Assembly (NCBI RefSeq): GCF_900099905.1
Contig: NZ_FNEE01000026.1
Span: 1 to 64,000 of the forward strand
DNA: 64,000 nt
Direction: 5' to 3'
From: Mesorhizobium muleiense
GTDB taxonomy: Bacteria > Pseudomonadota > Alphaproteobacteria > Rhizobiales > Rhizobiaceae
Shown here: positions 32,994 to 39,317 of the stretch, piece after piece
How the letters are laid out: each line of letters starts with the position of its first letter
How positions within the stretch are numbered: the stretch's first letter is position 1
Notes under the pieces: model-generated
The model's input: the letters and a program-made list of their open reading frames with translations, nothing else
Database searches by the model: none
What the model was told of the DNA's origin: nothing
Position numbers and translations under genes: made by a program

Positions 32994-33632
32994 ATGCATA
33001 AGACGATGGAGAGACCGGCTATCGATAAGGATTGGTTCATCGAAAAGCTGGCGGAAGGGGGCAAGTCAGTTCGCGGCTTGGCCCGGCACTTAGGGGTAGA
33101 CGCGTCCGCAGTTTCGCGGATGTTTTCAGGTCAACGTAAAATGAAGATGGAAGAAGCCAACGAGATCGCGAGATTTCTAGGCGTCTCCGTCGCTGACGTT
33201 CTTGTTCATGCCGGGGTGTCTATTGGCCTGGAGGAACAATCCACAAACATTTTGCTTGCCGCAATCATAGACGAGCGCGGCGTTATGGAAATGCTCGCGG
33301 ACCCAAAACCGCTGCCTCAGGCCGTGATTGAGCGCGCCCAGGCATCGATAACGGTTCACGGGAACAGCCGAATCATTGGCGCACAAATACGCGCCCTGAA
33401 AGGGCCACTGTCCGTCATGGATGACGCTGTGGTTTTGTTTCGGCAGGCAGATAGCATCGATCCGGCTGCGATTGGTGCACTGTCTATCTGCCGGGCTCGC
33501 GACGGTAAGCAGTTCCTTGCCAAGATCGAGCGCGCCAGGAAGACAGGAGAGGCAAGTGTAATCTGCGCGACTGGCGAACCGAAGGAAGTTTCGCTTGAAG
33601 CGGCAACGCCTGTCTTGGCGATGATCCCATAG
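32994..33632 (+). CDS. CI-like phage repressor
   Basis: A 212-residue regulator. The N-terminal helix-turn-helix (VRGLARHLGVDASAVSRMFSG, then MEEANEIARFLGVSVADVL) is of the Xre/CI kind. The C-terminal half resembles the LexA/S24 beta domain used for dimerisation, but I cannot find a convincing Ser-Lys pair, so RecA-driven self-cleavage is uncertain. It is the only long rightward gene diverging from the early operon and should maintain lysogeny. The start could be the ATG at 32994 or the one at 33006; neither has a strong ribosome site, which is common for repressors. A terminator follows. Confidence 0.78.
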   Translation: MHKTMERPAIDKDWFIEKLAEGGKSVRGLARHLGVDASAVSRMFSGQRKMKMEEANEIARFLGVSVADVLVHAGVSIGLEEQSTNILLAAIIDERGVMEMLADPKPLPQAVIERAQASITVHGNSRIIGAQIRALKGPLSVMDDAVVLFRQADSIDPAAIGALSICRARDGKQFLAKIERARKTGEASVICATGEPKEVSLEAATPVLAMIP

Positions 33633-33635
33633 AAA

Positions 33636-33658
33636 AAGCCCGCCTAACTGGCGGGCTT
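33636..33658. terminator. bidirectional terminator after the repressor
   Basis: A 9-bp stem AAGCCCGCC/GGCGGGCTT with a 5-base loop 3 bases after the repressor stop. Read leftward it is followed by TTTTTC, so it can also end the transcript of the facing 77-residue gene. Confidence 0.8.
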
Positions 33659-33681
33659 CCTATTTTATACCATTCTACCGA

Positions 33682-33915
33682 TTAGGCGAAGGATCGCCCA
33701 GGGTCGAAATAGCCGGCAGTGAAGCAGTCGTGTTTCAGCGCTCGGGCAACGAAGGCGCGGAACCGGCTCAGCGGCGCAGGATTGTCGTGAGCCTCGGAGC
33801 GCATCGCGTTGAAGTCCAGCGCGGAGCGTGCGTCGAGCCAGGGCAGCGAAAGAACGGCGCTGATGGTGGCAGCAAAGAAAAGATACCCCGAATAGAACAG
33901 TCTGGTATAGCGCAT
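33682..33915 (-). CDS. small exported or membrane protein, hypothetical
   Basis: A 77-residue protein whose first 25 residues (MRYTRLFYSGYLFFAATISA) form a basic-plus-hydrophobic segment like a signal peptide or anchor; the rest is soluble and charged. AAAGGG lies about 6 bases before the ATG. It stands alone and leftward between the repressor and the exonuclease operon, a place where phages often carry lysogenic-conversion or superinfection-exclusion genes. I do not recognise the family, so that role is speculative. Confidence 0.5.
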   Translation of the reverse strand: MRYTRLFYSGYLFFAATISAVLSLPWLDARSALDFNAMRSEAHDNPAPLSRFRAFVARALKHDCFTAGYFDPGRSFA

Positions 33916-34069
33916 CGGTTTTCCCTTTCGATCAGGATGAGGCAGTCTGCGCGGTCAGCATGAGCGCGAGACGGTTGAGATCGCGAACTGGTGGAATTAA
34001 AAGACGCCCGACACCGGGAGGGAGCCGGGCCGGGCGATTTAGCGGTCGCTCGGGAGGAGGTGAGCGACT

Positions 34070-34183
34070 GTTGCGAATAACGCACGCCTCCCACGTTTCG
34101 TCAATCGATTAAATTCTGAAATCCTGAAATTCAGCCTATTGACCGTTGCGCAGTGTTGCGCTTATTGTTGCGATGATGACAAC
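34070..34183. promoter_or_regulatory. operator cluster before the recombination operon
   Basis: Two dyads match the phage consensus: GTTGC-N7-GCACG at 34070-34086 and GTTGC-N7-ACAAC at 34167-34183. Extra GTTGCG half-sites lie at 34145 and 34155, giving a 10- and 12-base ladder like that before the integrase. The last dyad ends 26 bases before the exonuclease start, so it probably covers the promoter or transcription start of the rightward operon. Confidence 0.6.
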
Positions 34184-34208
34184 ATCAACAACAGTAGGAG
34201 CAACAGCA

Positions 34209-35069
34209 GTGAACCAACTCGTCACGATCCCCAAGGGCTTCAAGCCGGGCGTCTATCACGGCGTTCCGAATGAAGCGTATCACGCCGGCCCAGGCGTCTC
34301 TAAGTCGGGCCTGTGGACGATAGAGACGCAATCGCCGGCTCACTACAAATTCGGCGAGCGCACGGCAACTAAGGCGCTCGACTTCGGCGAAGCCTGCCAC
34401 CTCGCCATCCTCCAGCCCGATCTATTCGAGGCCAAGGTTGTTCGCGGCCCAGACGACAGGCGCGGCAACAAGTGGAAAGACCTCGCCGAAGTCTGCACGG
34501 CCGATGGCAAATTGCTGCTCACCTCGGGTGATTATGATGGCGTGCTTGCAATCCGCGATACCGTTCACGCCGACGAGCGGATCAACTCAATCATCACAGG
34601 CGGCAAGCCCGAGATCGAGGCATCCGGCTACTGGATCGATCCGGCGACCGGCCAGATTTGCCGTTGCCGCCCCGATCTTAGCCGCCCCGACTTGCGCGGC
34701 ATCCTTGACGTGAAATCAGCGAGATCGGCGCACCCCGACGCATTCGCTCGCGCCGTCATCAGCTACGGCTATCACGCCCAGGAGGCCCACTATTCGGACG
34801 GATGGCGAGCGCTTGGCCGCGATGTCGATTGGTTCGCCTTCCTCGTTTTCGAGAAGGAGCCGCCTTACGCCTTCGCAGTCTACGAGCTTCCGCCGTCCAT
34901 CGTGGACGAGGGCCGCGCCGTCATGCGCAAGGCGCTCGACACCTACGCCGAATGCGTCAAGGCCAACCATTGGCCGGCATATGGTGAGGGCGTTCAGGAG
35001 CTTTCGTTCAAGCGCTGGGCTTACCGGCTCACCGAAGCGCCTGGGCTCGACAGCGAGGAAGCGGCGTGA
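34209..35069 (+). CDS. RecE-like exonuclease (PD-(D/E)XK)
   Basis: A 286-residue nuclease that should resect double-stranded DNA ends for RecT. The PD-(D/E)XK motifs are visible: GEACHLAIL near residue 62, GILDVKSARS near 165 (the D-V-K active-site pair) and the Q-x3-Y element in YHAQEAHYSDGW near 190, typical of the RecE/YqaJ-related group. In-frame ATG codons exist upstream, but TAGGAG 8 bases before the GTG at 34209, and the operator at 34167-34183 overlapping those ATGs, favour the GTG. The end overlaps the next gene by the GTGA pattern, and RecT follows, as in other phage recombination modules. Confidence 0.88.
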   Translation: MNQLVTIPKGFKPGVYHGVPNEAYHAGPGVSKSGLWTIETQSPAHYKFGERTATKALDFGEACHLAILQPDLFEAKVVRGPDDRRGNKWKDLAEVCTADGKLLLTSGDYDGVLAIRDTVHADERINSIITGGKPEIEASGYWIDPATGQICRCRPDLSRPDLRGILDVKSARSAHPDAFARAVISYGYHAQEAHYSDGWRALGRDVDWFAFLVFEKEPPYAFAVYELPPSIVDEGRAVMRKALDTYAECVKANHWPAYGEGVQELSFKRWAYRLTEAPGLDSEEAA

Positions 35070-35272
35070 CGCTCACCCTCGCCGGCCGAACCCGTAAATT
35101 TTGGTGCGCGGCGTACTTCTATCGCCGCGCCGATCCGAGCCGAAACCGCGCCATCGCAGTCGCTGTTCTGGTGCAAGTCAAAGAAACCACAGTCGGCACG
35201 GTCCAGGATCGCGCCGCCAGCCTGTTGAGAGAGATCAATGTCGCAGACCAGCACACTACCTATGCGGGCTGA
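35066..35272 (+). CDS. phage hypothetical protein, 68 aa
   Basis: A 68-residue basic protein starting at a GTG that overlaps the exonuclease stop (GTGA) and ending 35 bases inside the RecT gene. It has no motif that I recognise; the beta-rich middle is followed by one helix. The double overlap with exonuclease and RecT suggests that it is translated with them, and proteins of this size at this site occur in related rhizobial phages. Confidence 0.55.
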   Translation: MTLTLAGRTRKFWCAAYFYRRADPSRNRAIAVAVLVQVKETTVGTVQDRAASLLREINVADQHTTYAG

Positions 35273-36176
35273 GCAGAAGCCGGTCACGCTTCGCGATCAC
35301 GTCGCGAGAATGCAGACCGAGTTTGCCAAGGCCTTGCCAGGCCACATCACCGCCGAGAAGTTCGTTCGCACCGCTCAGACGGCGATTGCGTTGACGCGCA
35401 ATATCGAGAAGGTGAAGAACCCGCAATCTCTGCTTGCCGCATGTACCAAGGCGGCAGCAGACGGCTTGATCCTGGACGGGCGCGAGGCTGCGCTTGTCGT
35501 TGATTACAACGGCGATGTCCAATATCGCCCGATGATGCGGGGGCTTCTGAAACTCGCCTACAACAGTGGAGCGATCAAAGGCATCGTTGTTGAAATCGTC
35601 CGCAAGGGCGATGTTTTCCGTCACTCGCCGACAAACCTTTCGCAGCCGATCCATCACGAAATTAATCATGAAGCCGAGCGCGGCGAGCCTCACACGGTCT
35701 ATGCGCTTGCCGAAATGAAGGACGGCGGAATTGTCCACGAGGTCATGTCTGTCGCGGACGTGAACCGCATCCGCGACCGATCCGACGCCTACCGGGCATT
35801 CAAGGCGAACAAGATCAAGTCGACGCCCTGGGCGACCGACTGGAGCGAAATGGCGCGCAAGACGGTGTTTCGTCGCCTGTCGAAATATCTGCCGTCGAGC
35901 AGTGACCGCGACGCGCTGCACCAAGCCGCCGAGCGGATCGATGATGATTACGACTTTGAGGCGACCAATGGTGGCGAGACCGTTCCCGCCGATCCGTTGC
36001 CGACCAGCAAGAAGCGAGGCGGCGCGGCGGCGGCGCTCAAGGACGTTACGCCGAAGAAGGCGGAGCAGGCGAAGCCCGAGCCCGAGCAGGACCAAAGCGA
36101 CGAGCCCTATGACCACGAGACGGGCGAGTTGCTGGACTATGACGGTCCCGACCAGCGACCGGGAGACGACATATGA
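35238..36176 (+). CDS. recT: RecT single-strand annealing protein
   Basis: A 312-residue RecT-family recombinase that anneals complementary single strands resected by the exonuclease. The RecT core runs from about residue 15 to 220 with the typical PQSLLAACTKAAADGLILDGREAAL segment (about 62-87), VQYRPMMRGLLKLAYNSG near 98, and WATDWSEMARKTVFRRLSKYLP near 203-224. The C-terminal 80 residues are Lys/Glu/Pro-rich and acidic at the end, probably an unstructured SSB- or partner-binding tail. It overlaps genes on both sides (35066-35272 and 36173), so it belongs to one polycistronic early operon. Confidence 0.93.
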   Translation: MSQTSTLPMRAEQKPVTLRDHVARMQTEFAKALPGHITAEKFVRTAQTAIALTRNIEKVKNPQSLLAACTKAAADGLILDGREAALVVDYNGDVQYRPMMRGLLKLAYNSGAIKGIVVEIVRKGDVFRHSPTNLSQPIHHEINHEAERGEPHTVYALAEMKDGGIVHEVMSVADVNRIRDRSDAYRAFKANKIKSTPWATDWSEMARKTVFRRLSKYLPSSSDRDALHQAAERIDDDYDFEATNGGETVPADPLPTSKKRGGAAAALKDVTPKKAEQAKPEPEQDQSDEPYDHETGELLDYDGPDQRPGDDI

Positions 36177-36376
36177 GCGCCGAGACGATCCCCGGATTTT
36201 CGCGCGTGGAAATCCGCACAGGCGACAAGCGCGACATCGCGAATGCTGCCTACGAACTTAGGCAATTGGCCGACGAACTCGACAGGATCGCCGGCCTTGG
36301 ACACTGCGACGAAACCGCGACGATCCTCGCTCACCACAAGATCAAGGCAACGTCAAAACTACTCAGGGGAACATGA
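36173..36376 (+). CDS. phage hypothetical protein, 67 aa
   Basis: A 67-residue helical protein (ANAAYELRQLADELDRIAGL in the middle) with no recognised domain. It overlaps the RecT stop by 4 bases (ATGA), and the next gene overlaps it in the same way, so it is embedded in the recombination operon. Its role is unknown. Confidence 0.6.
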   Translation: MSAETIPGFSRVEIRTGDKRDIANAAYELRQLADELDRIAGLGHCDETATILAHHKIKATSKLLRGT

Positions 36377-36762
36377 TGCAGCTTGAAGACGGAAAGTTTT
36401 ACCGCAGCAGGATCGGCGACAAGACAGGGCCAATGCGCGCCGGGCCGGATGGAAATTACTTCTGGCTTGGCAGGGCGTACACCAAGGACGGCTATTACAA
36501 CGGCGACGGCGAGCCCAGCCGCCATGACCTCATTGAGGAATGGAAGGATCAGCCGCCAGCCAAGCCTGCCGACACCGATCACGTCTTGCAGTTCTTCGCG
36601 TTCGACCACCTCCCACCCGCATTGAAGGAGATCAGCCGGCCGTTCGGACAGATGGCCGAAAACATGACCAAGACCCTACCCCGCAATCCCGAGCGCACCA
36701 AGGCGCTCAACAAGCTACTGGAGGCCAAAGACGCAGCCGTCCGCGCCTTCATCGCCAAGTAG
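36373..36762 (+). CDS. phage protein with Acb2/Tad1-hairpin-like C-terminal domain
   Basis: A 129-residue protein. Residues 1-60 form a small beta domain seen in several phage proteins (RIGDKTGPMRAG, YTKDGYYNGDGE). Residues 68-127 (VLQFFAFDHLPPALKEISRP, then a helix and NPERTKALNKLLEAKDAAVR) match my memory of the Acb2/Tad1 hairpin family, helical-hairpin proteins whose founding members sequester cyclic nucleotides made by CBASS and so block that defence. The ERT-x-AL-x-KLLEAKDA segment is the clearest match. Anti-defence activity is therefore a reasonable hypothesis, but the family has many untested members. It starts at an ATGA overlap. Confidence 0.6.
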   Translation: MMQLEDGKFYRSRIGDKTGPMRAGPDGNYFWLGRAYTKDGYYNGDGEPSRHDLIEEWKDQPPAKPADTDHVLQFFAFDHLPPALKEISRPFGQMAENMTKTLPRNPERTKALNKLLEAKDAAVRAFIAK

Positions 36763-36789
36763 TCAACCAGAGAACCGAAGGGAAAATCC

Positions 36790-37047
36790 ATGGACGACAT
36801 CACAGAGACATCGCAGACCGTCGCAGCCGGCCAGTTGCGCGCCTTCATCGAGCGCATCGAGCGCCTGGAGGAAGAAAAGAAGACCATCGGCGACGATATC
36901 AAGGAAGTGTTCGCCGAGGCAAAGGGAACAGGCTTTGATACTAAGGCCATGCGCACGATCATCCGCCAGCGCAAGAAGGACCAGGCCGAGCGGCAGGAGG
37001 AAGAAAGCATTCTAGACCTCTACAAAGCCGCACTCGGGATGGTCTGA
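36790..37047 (+). CDS. GapR/DUF2312 family DNA-binding protein
   Basis: An 85-residue coiled-coil protein of the DUF2312/GapR family: LRAFIERIERLEEEKKTIGD, then DIKEVFAEAKGTGFDTKAMR and an acidic-basic C-terminal helix. Caulobacter GapR binds overtwisted AT-rich DNA ahead of forks and stimulates topoisomerases; many alphaproteobacterial phages encode their own copies. It probably helps phage replication or alters host nucleoid structure. It sits 27 bases after the Acb2-like gene in the rightward early operon. The family call is strong; the role in this phage is inferred. Confidence 0.88.
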   Translation: MDDITETSQTVAAGQLRAFIERIERLEEEKKTIGDDIKEVFAEAKGTGFDTKAMRTIIRQRKKDQAERQEEESILDLYKAALGMV

Positions 37048-37094
37048 GGCCAAACCGCGCACCAACCACCACGCCAGCAACGGAGATCATCCAC

Positions 37095-37475
37095 ATGGCA
37101 AATCAGACTGGAATAGCAATCGTCATCAAGGCATTCCTGCCGACCGGCAAGACGCTGGACGAGCAGTTCAACGCGCTCAGCATCGTCAGGGAGGCGCACG
37201 CGACCGGAGACTATGCGACGCTCTTGAAGGCGGCGACCGTCGAAGACGTGAAGACAGAGCAGAAGACGCGGCGGATCGAGGATCAACCGCAGAGCAATAG
37301 CGAAGTCCAAGAGAAGGTCGAGACCGAGGATGGTATCGAAGGCCAAGAGCAGGCCGAGAACGATCCAGACTTTGCCGAGGTCGAGGGATGGAGCGATGTC
37401 GAGGAGGCCCCCGTGGCGGCCGACGCTGACGTTCCGGATTTCTTGAAGAAGGACAAGAAGTCGAAGGCGGCATAA
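37095..37475 (+). CDS. phage hypothetical acidic protein, 126 aa
   Basis: A 126-residue protein with a short N-terminal fold (MANQTGIAIVIKAFLPTGKT, then a helix) and a long, Glu/Asp-rich, probably disordered C-terminal half ending in a Lys cluster. No domain is recognised. The layout resembles small phage proteins that bind a host enzyme through the N-terminal part, but that is speculation. It is the last gene of the rightward early operon before a strong operator-like dyad. Confidence 0.6.
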   Translation: MANQTGIAIVIKAFLPTGKTLDEQFNALSIVREAHATGDYATLLKAATVEDVKTEQKTRRIEDQPQSNSEVQEKVETEDGIEGQEQAENDPDFAEVEGWSDVEEAPVAADADVPDFLKKDKKSKAA

Positions 37476-37479
37476 CACT

Positions 37480-37496
37480 GTTGCGCTAATCGCAAC
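37480..37496. promoter_or_regulatory. perfect operator dyad GTTGC-N7-GCAAC
   Basis: GTTGCG-N5-CGCAAC is a perfect 17-bp palindrome with a 5-base centre, followed 2 bases later by another GTTGC half-site. It lies 5 bases after one stop codon and 67 bases before the zinc-finger gene start, suiting control of a promoter for that gene pair. Confidence 0.65.
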
Positions 37497-37563
37497 ATGT
37501 TGCTATATGGGAACCGCGACGCGTTTAAACGTCGTGGTTCTTTTCGCATCAGGAGCGCAACAC

Positions 37564-37932
37564 ATGATCGCCCGACACATCGGATGCCTCGAATGCGGCA
37601 AGCTCTGGAATGACCGCAAGGCGGGCCGACAGTTTTGTTGCACGACATGCCGCATGGCTTTCAACAATCGACGCATGAAACGCGGCGCAGAACTCTATGA
37701 CCTGTTCCGCGCCATGCGCCGCGAGCGTGACCAGGCCAAAGCCCTTGGCCTGTGGTCGGAAATGTGCCGCCTCGAATTGCGCTGGCATCAGGAAGACGAA
37801 GCGACCAGGCCAGGCCGGCGCTCTTACATGCCGCCAGCCAAGGCGCTGGCGAACTTGCGCGAGACCGGGCGCTTGCCGATAGGCGATGTCTTGGTGCGCG
37901 ACAACGCAACCGGATCAAGGCGGAGGGCGTGA
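37564..37932 (+). CDS. phage zinc-finger protein
   Basis: A 122-residue protein. The N-terminal CLECGKLW...FCCTTCRMAFNNRRMKRG (residues 8-41) has two Cys pairs able to bind zinc, followed by a basic helix, so it likely binds nucleic acid. The rest is helical and basic, with no recognised domain. Small proteins with this start are common in phages of alphaproteobacteria. The ATG at 37564 is preferred to an upstream frame that has no zinc motif. The next gene begins 2 bases after its stop. Confidence 0.7.
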   Translation: MIARHIGCLECGKLWNDRKAGRQFCCTTCRMAFNNRRMKRGAELYDLFRAMRRERDQAKALGLWSEMCRLELRWHQEDEATRPGRRSYMPPAKALANLRETGRLPIGDVLVRDNATGSRRRA

Positions 37933-37934
37933 TC

Positions 37935-38249
37935 ATGGTGTTCAACTCAGATAGCTACTACGCAAACAAGTATGCCGCCAGCGCATGGGAGAACCTAGCA
38001 CGAGCACGTGAGATCAAGGGCAGGATCGAGCGCGGTGAACAGGTCTACGATTGGGAAGCGAACCGCATAGGAATGTTCGCGCCTCGCCCTGATCGATATG
38101 CGCCTAAGCCTCAGCCATCGGCGCTTGAGGGCTCTCAACCGCCGCCGCCGATTATTTCCAGCAGCCTTGCGCCGAGCCGTAGCGCTTGGTCGAAACGACC
38201 CATCGCGACAAAGGTTCTTCCTCAGTCGCGAGGCGCACCGGATTGTTGA
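37935..38249 (+). CDS. phage hypothetical protein, 104 aa
   Basis: A 104-residue protein starting MVFNSDSYYANKYAASAWEN with CGGAGG about 9 bases upstream, directly after the zinc-finger gene. The first 60 residues look like a compact helical region; the Pro-rich remainder lies over the 3-prime end of the leftward Rz1 gene (98 bases overlap), so that part may be free of constraint from this frame. No family is recognised. Confidence 0.5.
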   Translation: MVFNSDSYYANKYAASAWENLARAREIKGRIERGEQVYDWEANRIGMFAPRPDRYAPKPQPSALEGSQPPPPIISSSLAPSRSAWSKRPIATKVLPQSRGAPDC

Positions 38250-38358
38250 TCTTCGGCGGCGGCGTCCAGCCTGCGCAATTGCTCGCACTCGTCGCGCACC
38301 CCGCCAAGCTCAACGCACAAAGCAGCAGCATCCATATTCTTGACAGTCGCATCGACAT
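38152..38358 (-). CDS. Rz1-like outer-membrane spanin lipoprotein
   Basis: A 68-residue lipoprotein. A signal sequence ends in the lipobox LSLAGC near residue 21; the mature part has the Pro-rich stretch WTPPPKINNPV seen in Rz1 proteins. It starts inside the Rz gene in another frame, the classical nested arrangement, and should be the outer-membrane half of the spanin that fuses inner and outer membranes at lysis. Its 3-prime end overlaps an opposing gene. The length is typical. Two in-frame ATGs at the start are possible. Confidence 0.82.
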   Translation of the reverse strand: MSMRLSRIWMLLLCALSLAGCATSASNCAGWTPPPKINNPVRLATEEEPLSRWVVSTKRYGSAQGCWK

Positions 38359-38497
38359 CGTTCCGTTTCTGGTAGGCCTTCACTGTGTCTTTCAGGACTT
38401 CGACGCGCCCATCAGAACGGCCCTTGGCGTATCCGCCAAGGAACAGCGCGACACAGATCAACGCCGCCGCCACGAGCCTCCAAAGCAACATTGTCAC
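38222..38497 (-). CDS. Rz-like inner-membrane spanin
   Basis: A 91-residue protein with one N-terminal transmembrane segment (LLWRLVAAALICVALFLGGY) and a periplasmic coiled-coil-like helix rich in Lys, Asp and Gln: the form of an i-spanin. It pairs with the nested Rz1 gene. The GTG at 38497 overlaps the stop of the holin-like gene (GTGA); an ATG two codons on is an alternative. It is part of the leftward lysis group, far from the endolysin gene at 25 kb. Confidence 0.8.
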   Translation of the reverse strand: MTMLLWRLVAAALICVALFLGGYAKGRSDGRVEVLKDTVKAYQKRNDVDATVKNMDAAALCVELGGVRDECEQLRRLDAAAEDQQSGAPRD

Positions 38498-38715
38498 TTG
38501 CTCGCCTCGTCATCGTCAGGCAGGACAGCGGCGCGAGGGCGCATCCAAATGTTTGTGAGAACCACGAAGATCGTGAAGTACGGCAGATACTTCGGTGGAA
38601 CGATGTCGCCCCAATAGATGCCACCAAGCGATTGCAGGATATCCGGCAGCGCGAGGGCAGCGGCGGCGAGGATGTTGAAAATCCAGGTGCGCCAGCGGCG
38701 CAAGGTCTTGATCAT
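38494..38715 (-). CDS. holin-like membrane protein
   Basis: A 73-residue protein with two hydrophobic segments: WIFNILAAAALALPDIL (about 11-27) and YLPYFTIFVVLTNIWM (about 42-57), a short loop between them and a charged C-terminus, as in class II holins. It starts at 38715 with GGAGATCATGCC just before, and overlaps the Rz start by 4 bases. The gene order holin-Rz/Rz1 supports the call. The remnant at 6700-6840 in the host part encodes a protein of similar style. Confidence 0.68.
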   Translation of the reverse strand: MIKTLRRWRTWIFNILAAAALALPDILQSLGGIYWGDIVPPKYLPYFTIFVVLTNIWMRPRAAVLPDDDEASK

Positions 38716-38773
38716 GGCATGATCTCCAGGTTCGGCGGGAGACCATGAACCGGCAAGAGTTGACGCGGAAAAC

Positions 38774-39181
38774 TCAGGTGATCCGCAACCAATGCCGAAT
38801 AGCCGCAACGGCGGCATCGCCAGCCCACATGATAAGCGCGCCGAACGACAAGCCACCGAGCGCCAGGAGGCCGGCGATCCCGATCCCGATTGTCTTCATG
38901 CGCTTCCAATCCTGGACGGACGGAAGAACTTCATCTTGGTTTGCCTCGACCTTTCCGGCGAGCGCCTTGATCTCGTCGCGAACCTGGGCATCAACCTTGC
39001 CCGCGATTGCCACGTCAGTTCTCAGGTTGGCAATCTCGTTGCCCTGCTCGTCAAGCCGATGATGGATGACGGCGCGGCTTTCATGCGCAAGACGCTTTTC
39101 GTCGCCGAAGTCGTCACGCAATCGGTTTACGCCTTCCTGGACGCGCCCGAGAGCTAACATTACATCGTTGATGTCTGCCAA
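38774..39181 (-). CDS. DUF1515-type phage protein with C-terminal membrane segment
   Basis: A 135-residue protein. The N-terminal part (MADINDVMLALGRVQEGVNR) and the following coiled coil are characteristic of the DUF1515 family of rhizobial phages; a hydrophobic segment at about residues 101-120 (GIAGLLALGGLSFGALIMWA) anchors it. The position before holin and spanins suggests a role in lysis timing, or an antiholin, but there is no test of this. It is the first gene of the leftward lysis group. Confidence 0.75.
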   Translation of the reverse strand: MADINDVMLALGRVQEGVNRLRDDFGDEKRLAHESRAVIHHRLDEQGNEIANLRTDVAIAGKVDAQVRDEIKALAGKVEANQDEVLPSVQDWKRMKTIGIGIAGLLALGGLSFGALIMWAGDAAVAAIRHWLRIT

Positions 39182-39233
39182 TAGACCAGTCTCCGCGCGG
39201 CTATTGGAATAACGTAGCTAGAGGCAAAAGGTT

Positions 39234-39249
39234 GGCTGTACAAACAGCC
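39234..39249. promoter_or_regulatory. small dyad before the acyltransferase gene
   Basis: GGCTGT-ACAA-ACAGCC is a perfect 6-bp inverted repeat in the 136-base gap between the divergent DUF1515 and acyltransferase genes. It could be an operator or a leader hairpin. It does not resemble the GTTGC dyads elsewhere in the prophage. Confidence 0.4.
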
Positions 39250-39317
39250 TGCTACACCTCTTGCGAGTAGGTCCGGTGGTCTGGTATCGCTTTCAAAATG
39301 GGTGACGAGGTCTGATC

